Shown here: one piece after another, positions 53,890 to 63,945 of the stretch
Position numbering within the stretch: position 1 is the stretch's first letter
How the letters are laid out: each line of letters opens with the position of its first letter
Source: Acanthosepion lycidas
Taxonomy: Eukaryota > Mollusca > Cephalopoda > Sepiida > Sepiidae
Direction: 5' to 3'
Assembly (NCBI GenBank): GCA_963932145.1
Contig: OZ010580.1
Coordinates: 8,597,746-8,661,745 of the forward strand
Length of the DNA stretch: 64,000 nucleotides
Position numbers and translations under genes: made by a program
The notes under the pieces: model-generated
What the model saw: only the letters and a program-made list of their open reading frames with translations
What the model was told of the DNA's origin: nothing
The model's database searches: none

Positions 53890-54760
53890 ACCAGGAAAAA
53901 TATTCTTAGACAACAATTAGCGATATGTAATTTAATCGAAATGTTACCGGATAAATTAAAGGTTCTTTGTATTTATGTGCCGTGTCCTTCAGGGTGTTGT
54001 CGCTCATGGCTCTCCACAACTCTCTGTTCTTCGTAGCCCTTAATAAATATTGTCTTTTTGTTATTTTCCTAAAAAAAATTTCTGTCATCAATTTACTCAA
54101 GCCCAGTAAGAAGATTATATGTTGGTTTCCTTTGTAACCCTTGCCCTCAATCTACCCTGAGAGTAACTGATTTTCTAAGATTCTTTTTTTCTCGTTATCA
54201 GCACTAGAAATTTCTACAATCTCTTACTGATGTTAAGCATACATTTCCTTTTTGTGTCCATTTCCGCTAAAACTTTGTCGTTACTCACATGTGCGCTGCA
54301 TGGCATCCTCAGCATATATCCCTGGAACCACATTTCTGTTGCTTCAAGTCTCTTATTCACTGCCATTTCAACGGAATAGTATCGTGTAACAGTTCAGTCC
54401 AATATTCTTTGTTTTAAACGGGATTTTTTTTTAAATTCTCCGCTTAGCTTTTGGAGGACATCTTGAGCTATCCCAGCAGGCGTTTGGATTTCCATGTCGC
54501 ACTTTCCGTCCTTTTCCCTGACATTTAAATTTTTGTAATTTTCATTTTGGGCTCAGCCTTTTCCTAAAAACCATGAATTCTATCTTCTTGCAGTTAATGT
54601 GTAATCCTTTCTTCTCGCTTGCATTCACCAGCTTCTGTTAGCGTTTATAAGATTTCTTTCTGTGTCTGCTATCAACACTGTCATCTGCATATATTATGCC
54701 GCCCATAACAAATCTTGTTTGAATTTCTGTATCAGTGCCATAACGTAGTGGTTGTATAAG
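53890..54760 (-). pseudogene. LINE family B: RT motif C to C-terminus
   Basis: Minus strand. GGIIYADDSVDSRHR (YADD at 54697-54680) is the RT catalytic motif. QKLVNASEKKGLHINCKKIE FMV is the following motif. After a ~150 bp decayed stretch come NKRLEATEMWFQGYMLRMPC SAHVSNDKVLAEMDTKRKCM (54370-54230), LSKLMTEIF, RQYLLRATKNRELWRAMSDN TLKDTAHK (to about 53955). Stops and frameshifts are scattered. Same family as the plus copies at 50640 and 53055. Confidence 0.85.
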
Positions 54761-54884
54761 CCATGCATGTGTTCCTTGAATGATTAATATCATTTGTATA
54801 TGTTATATTTCCTGCTTTGTATCCTGTAGGGCCAGGTCCAAACTATGGTTCTTAGACATTATAGGAGAATTGTCACTTAATTGA

Positions 54885-55520
54885 TAGCACCTTTGCTTCG
54901 TATTTGGGATGTACCTAGTAGGGCAATCTGGGTAACTTGGATGTTGATGTTAACTGAGATACTGAGTAAAATTGTTAATTCCTTTTCTAACGAGGCCCAA
55001 TGCTCCGATTACTATTGGTACAGTTTCGGTCTTCACTCCCCATAAATTGTTAATCATGATCCCCAGGTTTTCATGGCGGTGTTTCTTTCAGATGGTACGT
55101 CTATGTCAATAAGCACGCGCTTCCTGAATTTCTTGTCTTTTATGATAATATCAGGTCTGTTGGCTTTTATTTCCCTGTCAGTTTGAATTGGCATGTCCCA
55201 GAGGATAGTTCCATCATTATTTTGGGTAACTGTGTCTGGTTGGTTCTCATACAATCTCTCAGTGGTTTCGATTTTGTGCTTCATGCATATCTTCGAGTGC
55301 ACATATGTCAATACCTTGTCATTTCAGTGGGTATATTAATTTTTTTGCCAGTTACTGACACCCTGAGGTAATATGGTCGACTGTTTCATCATATTTTCCG
55401 CATATCCCGCATTTCGGGTTAGTTCCATCCTTGATTATATGACAATGATAAGATTTGGTTGAAAGGTTTGATCCTCAGATGCAATAATTAGGTCTTCTGT
55501 CTCAGCTTTCAACCCATTGA
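54885..55520 (-). pseudogene. LINE family C C-terminus with CCHC and restriction-like endonuclease motif
   Basis: Minus strand. AETEDLIIASEDQ (55485-55445), then NPKCGICGKYDETVDHITSG C (C-x2-C-x7-H-x4-C knuckle, 55415-55355), YVHSKICMKHKIETTERLYE, TILWDMPIQTDREIKANRPD IIIKD (RPD at about 55155). A frameshift leads to WGVKTETVPIVIGALGLVRK G (55025-54960). A CCHC knuckle followed by (K/R)PD and a downstream acidic residue is the layout of restriction-like endonucleases in R2/R4/Dong/Hero-type LINEs. The RT itself is absent. Dead copy. Confidence 0.8.
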
Positions 55521-55544
55521 TCCACAGCTATCGATGTGTTGTTG

Positions 55545-55556
55545 TTGTTATTATTG

Positions 55557-55592
<36 letters not shown>
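55545..55592. repeat. (GTT)n(ATT)n
   Basis: Lies just upstream (in minus orientation) of the family C LINE. Confidence 0.95.
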
Positions 55593-55594
<2 letters not shown>

Positions 55595-55886
55595 TTCAAC
55601 ATCATTATCAAAGAGCCAAATATGCAAAGGAAATAACAGGCCAATGTTGGCTTATAGAATTTTGTTTATTTTTTAGTATCTCATATCATTCCATTTCGAT
55701 TATAATTTCGTAGATTCGATCTGGATTAATTTACATATGTTGTGTGATTGGTAGGTTAATGCATCTTTAAAATTTTGTTAGCGAAGGGATTTCAACATTT
55801 CATATCATTAACTTTACTAATTTACTTTTTATATGAATGATTCATTGTAATATAAATTGGACTTCACCACATATTTGGTGTATCTA
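55593..55886. other. unassigned spacer
   Basis: Nothing recognised. Confidence 0.35.
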
Positions 55887-55898
55887 TCTATCTATCTA

Positions 55899-55953
<55 letters not shown>
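55887..55953. repeat. (ATCT)n(TA)n
   Basis: Five ATCT units then TA. Confidence 0.97.
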
Positions 55954-55959
<6 letters not shown>

Positions 55960-56006
55960 CAGAGTCTGTCTATATTTCTGAGATGAGGTATTATGTACAG
56001 TATTTA

Positions 56007-56084
56007 TTAGGTTGGCGCAAAAATAATGTCGTTTTCTCACATGTTAATATGTGAGAAAACGACAGTATTTTTGCACCAACCTAA
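56007..56084. mobile_element. mariner-type MITE, copy 5 (78 bp)
   Basis: TTAGGTTGGCGCAAAAATAA, CTCACATGTTAATATGTGAG centre, TTTTTGCACCAACCTAA; TA at 56005-56006 and 56085-56086. Inserted at the edge of the PLE at 56087. Confidence 0.93.
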
Positions 56085-56086
56085 TA

Positions 56087-56150
56087 CATTAGTCGGACTA
56101 TTGTCCTCATCTTTGTCGCCATATTTGTTACAACGTTTCGGTCGAAACTC
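56087..56150 (-). repeat. inverted terminal segment of PLE-B
   Basis: ATTAGTCGGACTATTGTCCT ... GTTACAACGTTTCGG is the reverse complement of 57778-57842, so the same ~60 bp terminal sequence flanks the PLE in opposite orientations. Inverted 5' terminal fragments are a known PLE feature. Confidence 0.85.
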
Positions 56151-57420
56151 CGCCCACTTCGTGGAAATAATCAAAGATTCTCCCATCCTATCCAAACAGA
56201 TGGTGAGCTTGGACGTGGTGAGTTTGTTCACCAAGGTACCTACGGACGAGGCACTCTCAGTAGTCAGAGACAGATTGACCTCTGACTCTTCTCTAGAAGA
56301 ACGGGCCAGTATTCCAGTAGATAATCTGATGGAGATGTTAACTTTCTGTACACAAACAACACACTTCGGAATGGGATCACACATATATCGACAGAATGAG
56401 GGCTTAGTAATGGGCTCGCCATTATCACCAGCAATGGCGAATATATACATGGAATACTTTGAAGAAGTGGCATTAGAATCTATATCTCTAAAGCCAACTA
56501 TATCGTTAAGGTACGTAGATGACACCTTCATACTCTGGCATCACCATGAAGATGTCCAGGTTCTACTGGACCATGTGAACTCAATAAGACCTTCGATACA
56601 GTTCACAATGGAGAAAGAGAGTAACAACACACTCCCATTCCTAATGTACTAATATCTCGAATAGAGCATAGGTTCAAGACATCCGTATACCGTAAACCAA
56701 CATTCACCGGACAGTACCTCGATTTCAACTCCCACCATCCATACAGCGTAAAGAAAGGGATCGTCCGTTGCTTACAACACCGAGCAAAAGTCATAAGTGA
56801 CGACCCAGAGACGTTAGATAAGGAATTGGTCAGTATAAGTAGTACACTACAACGTAACAACTACCCTGGGTACATGACAGCAGCCCCCCAAAAATGGGAT
56901 AGGCGGGTACAAGAGGAGGAGGAGGAGGAGGACATCAACACTCAGGAAACAGTCTGCCTGCCTTATGTGAAGGGGTTATCAGAGAAAATACAAAGGATCT
57001 GCGGTCCATATAATATCAAGATAGCCTTCAAAAGGTTGACGACGATATCTCTCCCGAGTAAGACCCCCCATAGAACATGGCTAAAGACTGTGTGAACGCT
57101 ATCTCGTGCAGCTGCAGAAAGAAATATAAAGGGGAGACAGGCCGCCCCTTAATGTAAGGCTTTAAGAACCCCAGAAAGCTGTAACACGAGGGGAAGTGGA
57201 AAAATCAGGCGTGGCTGACCACATATGGAGAGAGAAGGGTGATCACCGTCCGCTGTGGGATCAGGTTGAGATCATTGATAAGGAACACCATTGGAAAATT
57301 CGTAAACTTAAGGAATCAGCACATATGATAGGCCACAAAAATCTCCTGAGCTGACCAAGCATAGAAATAAATACAATATGGGAACCAGTAATAAAGAGCG
57401 CCTGAGAAAAGCAATGGTTA
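56150..57420 (+). pseudogene. Penelope-like element, family B: RT with YVDD and endonuclease remnant
   Basis: Second, clearly different PLE lineage. The first frame (to 56652) holds RT motif A VSLDVVSLFTKVPTDEAL, motif B NEGLVMGSPLSPAMANIYME and motif C RYVDDTFILW (about 56513-56539). A one-base loss near 56643 (LPFL followed by a jump to VLISRIEHRFKTSVYRKPTF) shifts the frame, which then stays open to 57095: TGQYLDFNSHHPYSVKKGIV, VCLPYVKGLSEKIQRIC. After another shift come CSCRKKYKGETGRPL, the degenerate GIY-YIG region, then VADHIWREKG, VEIIDKEHHWKIRKLKESAH and INTIWEP (to about 57390). The 5' end is truncated at 56150. One of the least-decayed retroelement copies here, but dead. Confidence 0.92.
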
Positions 57421-57549
57421 CAAAGTTGTAATATGAGCTCTGGTAAAAACATGAAATGATAACAGCAAAATTGCAATATGAGCACTGGTAAAAAATGGTT
57501 CCTGAAAACATTAGGTTTATAATACTCAGAAATTCATACCTAGATGTCC

Positions 57550-57690
57550 TGAAGGACACGTGGCACAGTGGATAAAGGCGTTGGTTAGATCCAGTGACAG
57601 GACCCAAATAGTGTGAGTTCAATACCCGGTTAAGGCAGTGGAGAACTTTCAGAGGGAAAATTAGCAGGAGATAACTGATACTGACATCCA
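57550..57690 (+). mobile_element. tRNA-derived SINE, family D, copy 3
   Basis: A-box TGGCACAGTGGATAAAGGC and B-box GTGTGAGTTCAATACCCGG about 45 bp apart, the expected polymerase III spacing. Lies between the PLE-B coding end and its 3' terminal repeat. Confidence 0.75.
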
Positions 57691-57764
57691 TCAACCATGG
57701 CACGTGGAACTAGAACAGTCTACCCCAGTGATCGAAAAAAAGGGTTCAGTTCGAAATTCCAACC

Positions 57765-57845
57765 ACCTGAAGAAGGCCGGAACGTACAACGTTGTGACAA
57801 ATATGGCGACAAAGGTGAGGAAAATAGTCCGACTAATGTAAATAC
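57765..57845 (+). repeat. 3' terminal segment of PLE-B
   Basis: CACCTGAAGAAGGCCGGAAC GT, ACAAATATGGCGACAAAGGT GAGGA.AATAGTCCGACTAAT, ending in (TA)n at 57846. Confidence 0.85.
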
Positions 57846-57867
57846 TATATATATATATATATATATG
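57846..57867. repeat. (TA)n
   Basis: Tail of PLE-B. Confidence 0.95.
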
Positions 57868-58190
57868 AATGGTAGACACTTTTGACGTATGAGTGTCTTT
57901 CAGTTCAGTTTTTTTATATTTACGTTTCGTATTAGACAACACTCCAGCACGGGATTTGCAAACAAATCCACACGTAGGGCATACTGAATGGTTGACCATC
58001 ATATGGGTTGCTGTATTAGCCCGAGTGTTAAATCTTAATCCTCTCAGATAATTGAGATGATTCTTTTCAAAGTTAGTTATACCTCGGTAGCAGGTATTTC
58101 TTCCGTTTGCTCGGTGTGCAAAAGCAAGTCCGAACTCCTCTATAGCGATGTTTGCAGTAGCGTAACTAAAGACGGCCTACGTTACGCTTA
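57868..58190 (-). pseudogene. LINE-like C-terminal zinc-finger fragment
   Basis: Minus: EEFGLAFAHRANGRNT and SVCPTCGFVCKSRAGVLSNT KRK. C-x2-C-x3-C-K-SRAGL-type sequence is typical of the finger at the end of some LINE proteins. The distal histidine is replaced (LSN for LSH). Confidence 0.5.
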
Positions 58191-58239
58191 TCATGAAAAA
58201 GTTGGCTATACATGAGGTATCCGATCATCATTCGTTCTG

Positions 58240-58241
58240 TG

Positions 58242-58285
<44 letters not shown>
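58240..58285. repeat. (TA)(TG)n(CG)
   Basis: TG array ending GCGCGCGC, Z-DNA-prone. Confidence 0.95.
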
Positions 58286-58289
<4 letters not shown>

Positions 58290-58329
58290 CATGTGTCAAT
58301 TTAATTTCCATAATTAAATTTAAGTTTTT

Positions 58330-58388
58330 ATCTTCTGTTTTTGAAACATGAGAACTCTTATGTAGCGATGAAATCATTTTTTTAAATA

Positions 58389-58393
<5 letters not shown>
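58330..58393 (+). repeat. family R3 repeat, copy 4
   Basis: GTTTTTGAAACATGAGAACT CTTATGTAGCGATGAAATCA, AAATAATTATAA, then (TA)n. Confidence 0.9.

Positions 58394-58441
<48 letters not shown>
58394..58441. repeat. (TA)n
   Basis: Tail of R3. Confidence 0.97.
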
Positions 58442-58444
<3 letters not shown>

Positions 58445-58974
58445 CACAAAAAATATGTTAAAACCCTGGAAAAAACCACTGAACCAAGAACGGACGTATA
58501 ATAAAGTGGTCAATGCCGCCGCCTTGTAAAATAGACATGCAGAGCAAGCCTATACAATAAACCGAGTGTTAAATCACACTACCCTGGTTTCAACAGGCTA
58601 GATCTTTTCATTTGGCTGGACAACAAGTGTTCGTAAAGCCACACCCTACTTGCTATTATCATGCTACGGCACGTGAAGTTAAGTAGGGGAATAGGGGTAA
58701 GGTAAGAAGAAGAAAATTTTTTTTTTCCTCATCCGGGATCGTCGAAAGCGTTCTTACCAATATGTCTACATTCAGACATTATCTCTGTTCTCCCCTTGAA
58801 CGACACAAGGCTGTTTCTATGTGTTGCTATTGACATTATTTTCTCCTGACGCAACCTACAACTACTACTACTTGTTTTGCAAGGTTTAACATTCCTCAAA
58901 ATACTCCAATTTATGTACGGATTGTTACCGTGTTCTTCGATTTCCAGACGTAACTTCTTTCAACAGGAGTTAAA
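58442..58974. other. unassigned spacer
   Basis: Nothing recognised. Confidence 0.35.
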
Positions 58975-59345
58975 ATTCCAATATAACGACTCATGCCACA
59001 CACTATTAAATGTTTGAAATCAAATTCACTGCAGTAAAGACAGTAAAGACACTAAGACACAAGGGGTTACGGAGTGCGAAAGAATTGGGAAGCAGAATCT
59101 TTAAGGAGGGAGAACATAGAAATGTAATCGGGATGTAACTTAACGATGGCTATTGTATGTAAATTTTTGAAGATCAAAGTTGGCTAGGAAGCATCGATCC
59201 GGAAGAGTGGTTCAACAATCGGTAATTATGATATAAGATGATGATAGCATAGAACTTAGGGTTACATCTTGCTAATTTAACTGTAAATTGATGGTAAAGA
59301 TTTGTTAATCTACTACGCTTAAGTTGGCTATAAGTTGCCGCCGTT
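58975..59345 (-). mobile_element. LINE family A 3' end, copy 5
   Basis: CAGTAAAGACACTAAGACAC AAGGGGTTACGGAGTG, GAAGATCAAAGTTGGC, GAAGCATCGATCCGGAAGAG. The minus strand still shows a KFYAI..LYH..LLNHSSG coding echo. Confidence 0.7.
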
Positions 59346-59906
59346 TTCATAGTTGATATTATTTTTCTTCTTTTTTTATTAATGATACACCTATTATTTT
59401 CAGCTTTTTTTGTTTTTTACATGTGGACCGGGTTATTTCAGTCGTATATTGCGGAGTGAGAGTTTTAGGTTTCCGTATATGTTTAAGCGGGTCCTAATTG
59501 GCTTATGTTAAGAGAGATATCAAGTAATTCATCTTGATAGTCATGTATTGCTATGTGCAATATAATTATTATCTTTGATAAAGGCCAGTAGCATAGTGTG
59601 CAGAGGGAAGGTTTCCTTAATCCTATACAGACCGATTGGGGGATACTTTATTTTAACTGTCCCTCGCTTATTTATTTACACGTTATTTCCCCTTCCCTCG
59701 TTACAAGTATATACACTTGTTTGTTATTTTAACGTGTTCCCCCCTTTTTGCTCTTTATTGTCGTTACTATTCTTTTCGTTAATTAATTATCCAACGATGG
59801 CCTCCTGATGAGATGTTGGTTGAAAGGGCCTTAGAGACTTTTAAAATTAAAATCAATACATTCCTTGTTTTTAAAATTATATATAAATGTTGTACCTCTA
59901 AACATT

Positions 59907-59907
<1 letters not shown>
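59346..59907. other. unassigned spacer
   Basis: A 77-codon plus frame (59575-59808) has no domain; CTCCTGATGAGATGTTGG at 59801 is another weak hammerhead-like phrase. Confidence 0.35.

Positions 59908-59970
<63 letters not shown>
59908..59970. repeat. (TA)n
   Basis: Precedes R2. Confidence 0.97.
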
Positions 59971-59973
<3 letters not shown>

Positions 59974-60235
59974 AAATATAGTCTTAAGGTGTGCTATATT
60001 TATGGAATAAAGTGCTCAATATCAGAGATAGAGCGTGTGTAAATATAAAAGTGAACATAGAAGTCAACTCTTAGAGGCGACAGTCTGTTTCATGCTATAT
60101 GCAATCGTCAGGCCACGTGTGCTGTTATTTTTCTCGGCTATTTATATATATATATATATACTGGTTAGTGGTGCATTGTGGGTATTCTGTTATGGCGGTT
60201 ATTTCACCGGAAGTCGTTTGTTTATCTATTTAGGT
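59971..60235 (+). repeat. family R2 repeat, copy 4 (longest match to copy 2)
   Basis: GAAATATAGTCTTAAGGTGT GCTATATTTATGGAATAAAG, GTGAACATAGAAGTCA, GCAATCGTCAGGCCACG, AGTGGTGCATTGTGGGTA. Confidence 0.85.
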
Positions 60236-60268
60236 CAAATTATATTGCTTGTTTTTATTTTTGTTTCT

Positions 60269-60325
<57 letters not shown>
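60236..60325. repeat. spacer and (TA)n
   Basis: TA array at 60275-60325. Confidence 0.9.
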
Positions 60326-60327
<2 letters not shown>

Positions 60328-60541
60328 TAGAATATTTTCATTAAATCACCTCTCATTAAATAATTTAGTCAAGTTATATCTACTTATTTTTAATAGGATC
60401 CTATCATAATTATGGACACGTTTCTTAGTATCCTTATGAAAATTAAATTACCATGTTAATGTATATTAATTTTATTCCGAGTGCTTTCGACATTAGCACA
60501 ATGACGTCAACGGGGTCTTGTTTTTTGCCAAAACAAGAATT
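60326..60541. other. unassigned spacer
   Basis: Small hairpin CTTGTTTTTTGCCAAAACAAG at 60518-60538. Confidence 0.4.
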
Positions 60542-60693
60542 GTTGTGTTAATCTGAAAATTAAATTTTTATATGTGAAGTGAAAACCTCTAAGGTTATGG
60601 ACTGTACAATAATAAAATTTTAAACTTGTACAGTACGTAACCTTAGGGGTTTTCATTTCACGCGTAAAAATTTAATTTTCAGATGAACACAAC
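60542..60693. repeat. 152 bp hairpin, 65 bp arms
   Basis: GTTGTGTTAATCTGAAAATT AAATTTTTA...GGACTGTACA is mirrored, with about 8 mismatches, by TGTACAGTACGTAACC ...TTTTCAGATGAACACAAC. Spacer ~20 bp. Candidate MITE; no clear target duplication. Confidence 0.85.
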
Positions 60694-60754
60694 TATTTTG
60701 TCTTAGAAAAATGACGAACACAACATGAAACATTATGATTTCGCATATAAAATA

Positions 60755-60761
60755 TAATATA

Positions 60762-60816
<55 letters not shown>

Positions 60817-60860
60817 GTGTGTGCGTGCGTGTGTAGAGAGAGAGAGAGAGAAAGAGAGTA
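60755..60860. repeat. (TATAA)(TA)n(TG)n(GA)n
   Basis: Compound array. Confidence 0.95.
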
Positions 60861-61009
60861 TGAAATAAACATTTTAAGCGTTAAAAATAACTTGATATAA
60901 CGTGATTGAATATGCCTGAATCGATTACATCACTAATGCCTTATGGATACATTTTAAATATATGCAGGTTTATCAGTAAATATATCAGTGTTTTTCTATG
61001 TGCCGTTAT

Positions 61010-61080
61010 CACTCTCTCTCTCTCTCTCTCTCGCTCTCTTTTCTGATTCTATCTATCTATCTATCTATCTGTCTGTCTAG
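61010..61080. repeat. (TC)n(TATC)n
   Basis: Compound array ending TCTGTCTGTC. Confidence 0.95.
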
Positions 61081-61099
61081 ATTTTGCCTTTTCTTTTTT

Positions 61100-61545
61100 T
61101 GAAATCATTTCACCCCCAAACAAGGAGATAATGCCACTAAAACGAAAGTGGGTTGCTGGGAGTGAAAGAAAATGAGAAGACTTTAGGGAGGCTAAATGAC
61201 AATAAAAGGAGAGGGCTCAGGAAGCCAGAAGAGGGTGATTGGTGTTGCCTGCATTTTTTTTGCAAGACTCTAGGTGGTAACCAAGCTAGGAATAGGCAGA
61301 AGAAATATGTGAGAAAATATACTATTGGTGTAGGACATACGGTTGCATCTAACTATTGAAATATAAAACATAAAGACCTAATTGCCAATCCAGTCGTACA
61401 ATTAAATTAATGCAGTTGAGGCAACAAAGAGATAAAATAACACTAAAACAATTACCATGAAAATATTTGTAGAAAAGACAGAGGGGAGCCACATTGCGTC
61501 GGTGAGAAAGTGACTGAAATCGATATTCTGGATCCGGATCGACAC
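61100..61545 (-). mobile_element. LINE family A 3' end, copy 6
   Basis: GAAATCATTTCACCCCCAAA CAAGGAGATAATGCCACTAA, GAATAGGCAGAAG, then CATGAAAATATTTGTAGAAA AGACAGAGG. Colinear with 63505-63945. Confidence 0.7.
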
Positions 61546-61734
61546 AGACACTTCTTTATTTTTGTTAAGAATTTCGCGATATATAGCAGGGACAGCAGAC
61601 CATCTATTTTAAATTTTGTAAAGAAACAACGCCTACGCTTGAGATATTTATTTGCTACGTCCACAGCCTTTCTCCTTTGTCAGGTATTTTTTCTATCTAC
61701 TTTAGATATTGTGAGCGCGCAAAACTGAAATAAT

Positions 61735-63150
61735 CCATTGAAACATTGAGAGAGTTCATTGTTTCTTGCAAATAATTACCCATCTGTTAAATATCAGAGA
61801 AAATCCGTTATCTATCGTGAGAAAGCAACACACTAAATTGGGAGAGTCCGCTGTTGCTTCCATATAGTTTCGCATCTGATAGACAATCTAGTTTTACGCG
61901 AAACACAGCACAAAAGAGTTCATTGCTGCTCCCATATACGTTTCCAGATATCTATTTTTTCATGGGAAAACAATCCACATCATTGAAAGAGTTCATCAAT
62001 ACTTATATATTTCCCCAACTTCCTGAGATCTTTTATGGCTTGAGAAAACAGTGTTCAACATTGAGAGATCTTTGTTGCTTCTATATGCTTCTCGTCTGAC
62101 AGACATGTCTTTTTTACGGGAGAAAGATATACACACCATTGAGAGATTCTGTTGTGGCTTCCATATACTTATCCAAATGTCAGATATCTATTCTAGCGGA
62201 AGAAAACAAAAGGACTGCATTGAGAGAATTCAATGTTGCTTTCATGTATTTCTTCTGTCAGGCATCTATTCTAGTGTGATGTAGCAACAGACTGCTTAGA
62301 GAGAGTCCGTTGTTGCTTCCATATGCTTCTACATCTGTTAGACATCTGTTTATGCATAAGAAAGCAAAACACAACATTGAGATATTTCGCTATTGCATTC
62401 ATATCCAGCTTCCAACCAACTATTTTTACGTGAAAAAGCAACAGACAGCATTTTAAGAATTCATTGTTGCATCAATATACTTAAACATCTTTCAGACATT
62501 TTTTTACATGAAAAAGCAACAAAGAGCATTTTGAGAATTCATTCTTGCATCAACATACTTCAACATTTTCCAGACATTTTTTTACGTGAAAAAGCAACAG
62601 GCAGCAATTTGTGAATTCATTGTTGCATCAATATACTTAACCATCTTCCAGACATATTTTAGGGGAAAAAGCAACAGACAGCATTGAGAGAATTTATTGC
62701 TGCTTCAATATACTTACCTATCTTTCACAAATATATGTTTACGTGAAAAAGCAACATACAGAATTGAGAGAGGTCTCTGTTACTTCCATATGCATCCCCG
62801 TCATCTAATACATCTGTTTTTGCGTGAGAAAGAAGCACACAACATCAAAATAGTTCATTTTGGTTTCCATATGCATAGCATTCATCTATTATTGTGGGAG
62901 GAAGCGTTGATTGTTGCTTCCCAATATTTCCTAATCTCCGTGAAATTGATATATTTAAGTATTGCGAGGAAGCAACGGAAGACATTGAGTTAGTTCATCG
63001 TTATTTTCATATCTTTCTTGCCCGACAGAAATATATTTTAGAATTTGTGACGAAGCAACACACTGCTGTTTCCATATCCTTCGGCACCTGCTAGAATGTA
63101 CGTAATTAATATTTTCGAGGACTTGATGGTAACACAGCACACTGCGTAAT
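61735..63150. repeat. degenerate ~78 bp tandem repeat array, ~17 units
   Basis: Recurring unit of the form GAAAAAGCAACA.ACAGCATTGAGAGAATTCATTGTTGC, then a TATACTT..CATCT block, GACAT and TTTTTACGT. GAAAAAGCAAC starts at 62432, 62510, 62588, 62665 and 62745, giving a 77-80 bp period. The period is near a multiple of three, so several frames repeat the same peptide (REKAT.SI.RIH..INIL), but stops and indels elsewhere argue against coding. Confidence 0.92.
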
Positions 63151-63504
63151 TCAACTTCGTGTTTTCCTTACTTCTCAGGAGATAATGTGAGATAACCTGT
63201 TACATACACAAATTGCTACTTTGTCGCATACTACAGTGTCAATAAGGCAAAGTATAAACCTACGTACCGGAACAACAAAAGAAACAAAAACGGTGATTTT
63301 AAAAGAATAGTTTTTTGTTTTTTGTTATCTTAATACCGCCATTACTCTATTCTCCCTCGGCAATGTTTATTCTTTAAAACAAGCTACTTTTAGAATTTTA
63401 ATAAAACGACAAACATAGAAAACCAGCTTCATAAACTTTCTTCAGAATTGAAAACAAAAATGCGTAGCACTATTTATTTACTCAATTGTTTATTTATTTA
63501 TTGT
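63151..63504. other. unassigned spacer
   Basis: Nothing recognised. Confidence 0.35.
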
Positions 63505-63945
63505 TTAAATCATTTAACCACCAATCAAGGCAATAAAGCCACTAGGACGCAAGAAGTTATGGAGTGTCATAGAATATGAGAAATAAACTATTATTACGGA
63601 GAAAGGAAAATAAAAAAAAAACAAGAATTAAGTAGAAGATAATGATTGACATTAAATTTTAATTTTTTGAAGATCAATGTTGACCGGCAAGCAAAAAGCC
63701 GGAAGAGGGTTCCTCAAGCAAGAAGTCTAGTTAGAAGAAATTTGTAGTATAGATCTTACTGTTATATCTAGACATTTCAACTGCAAAATAATGAGACCTT
63801 ACCGCCAATCTAGTATTGCCTTTAAATTCATAAAGTCTACGTGCAATGGTGGAATGTTCATCGAAACAATTAATAGGAAAATATTTACAGAAAATGTAGA
63901 GGGAAGATATGGTGAGCGGGGAGAAAGGGACTAAAGATGGTATTA
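63505..63945 (-). mobile_element. LINE family A 3' end, copy 7
   Basis: AATCATTTAACCACCAATCA AGGCAATAAAGCCACTAGGA, GAAGATCAATGTTGACC, AAAAGCCGGAAGAGGGTTCC. The minus strand gives LRNPLPAFCLPVNIDLQ, the end of the RT protein. Confidence 0.78.

Noticed and set aside
56037..56531. 164-codon minus-strand frame
   Set aside because: Antisense shadow of the PLE-B reverse transcriptase and of the MITE beside it.
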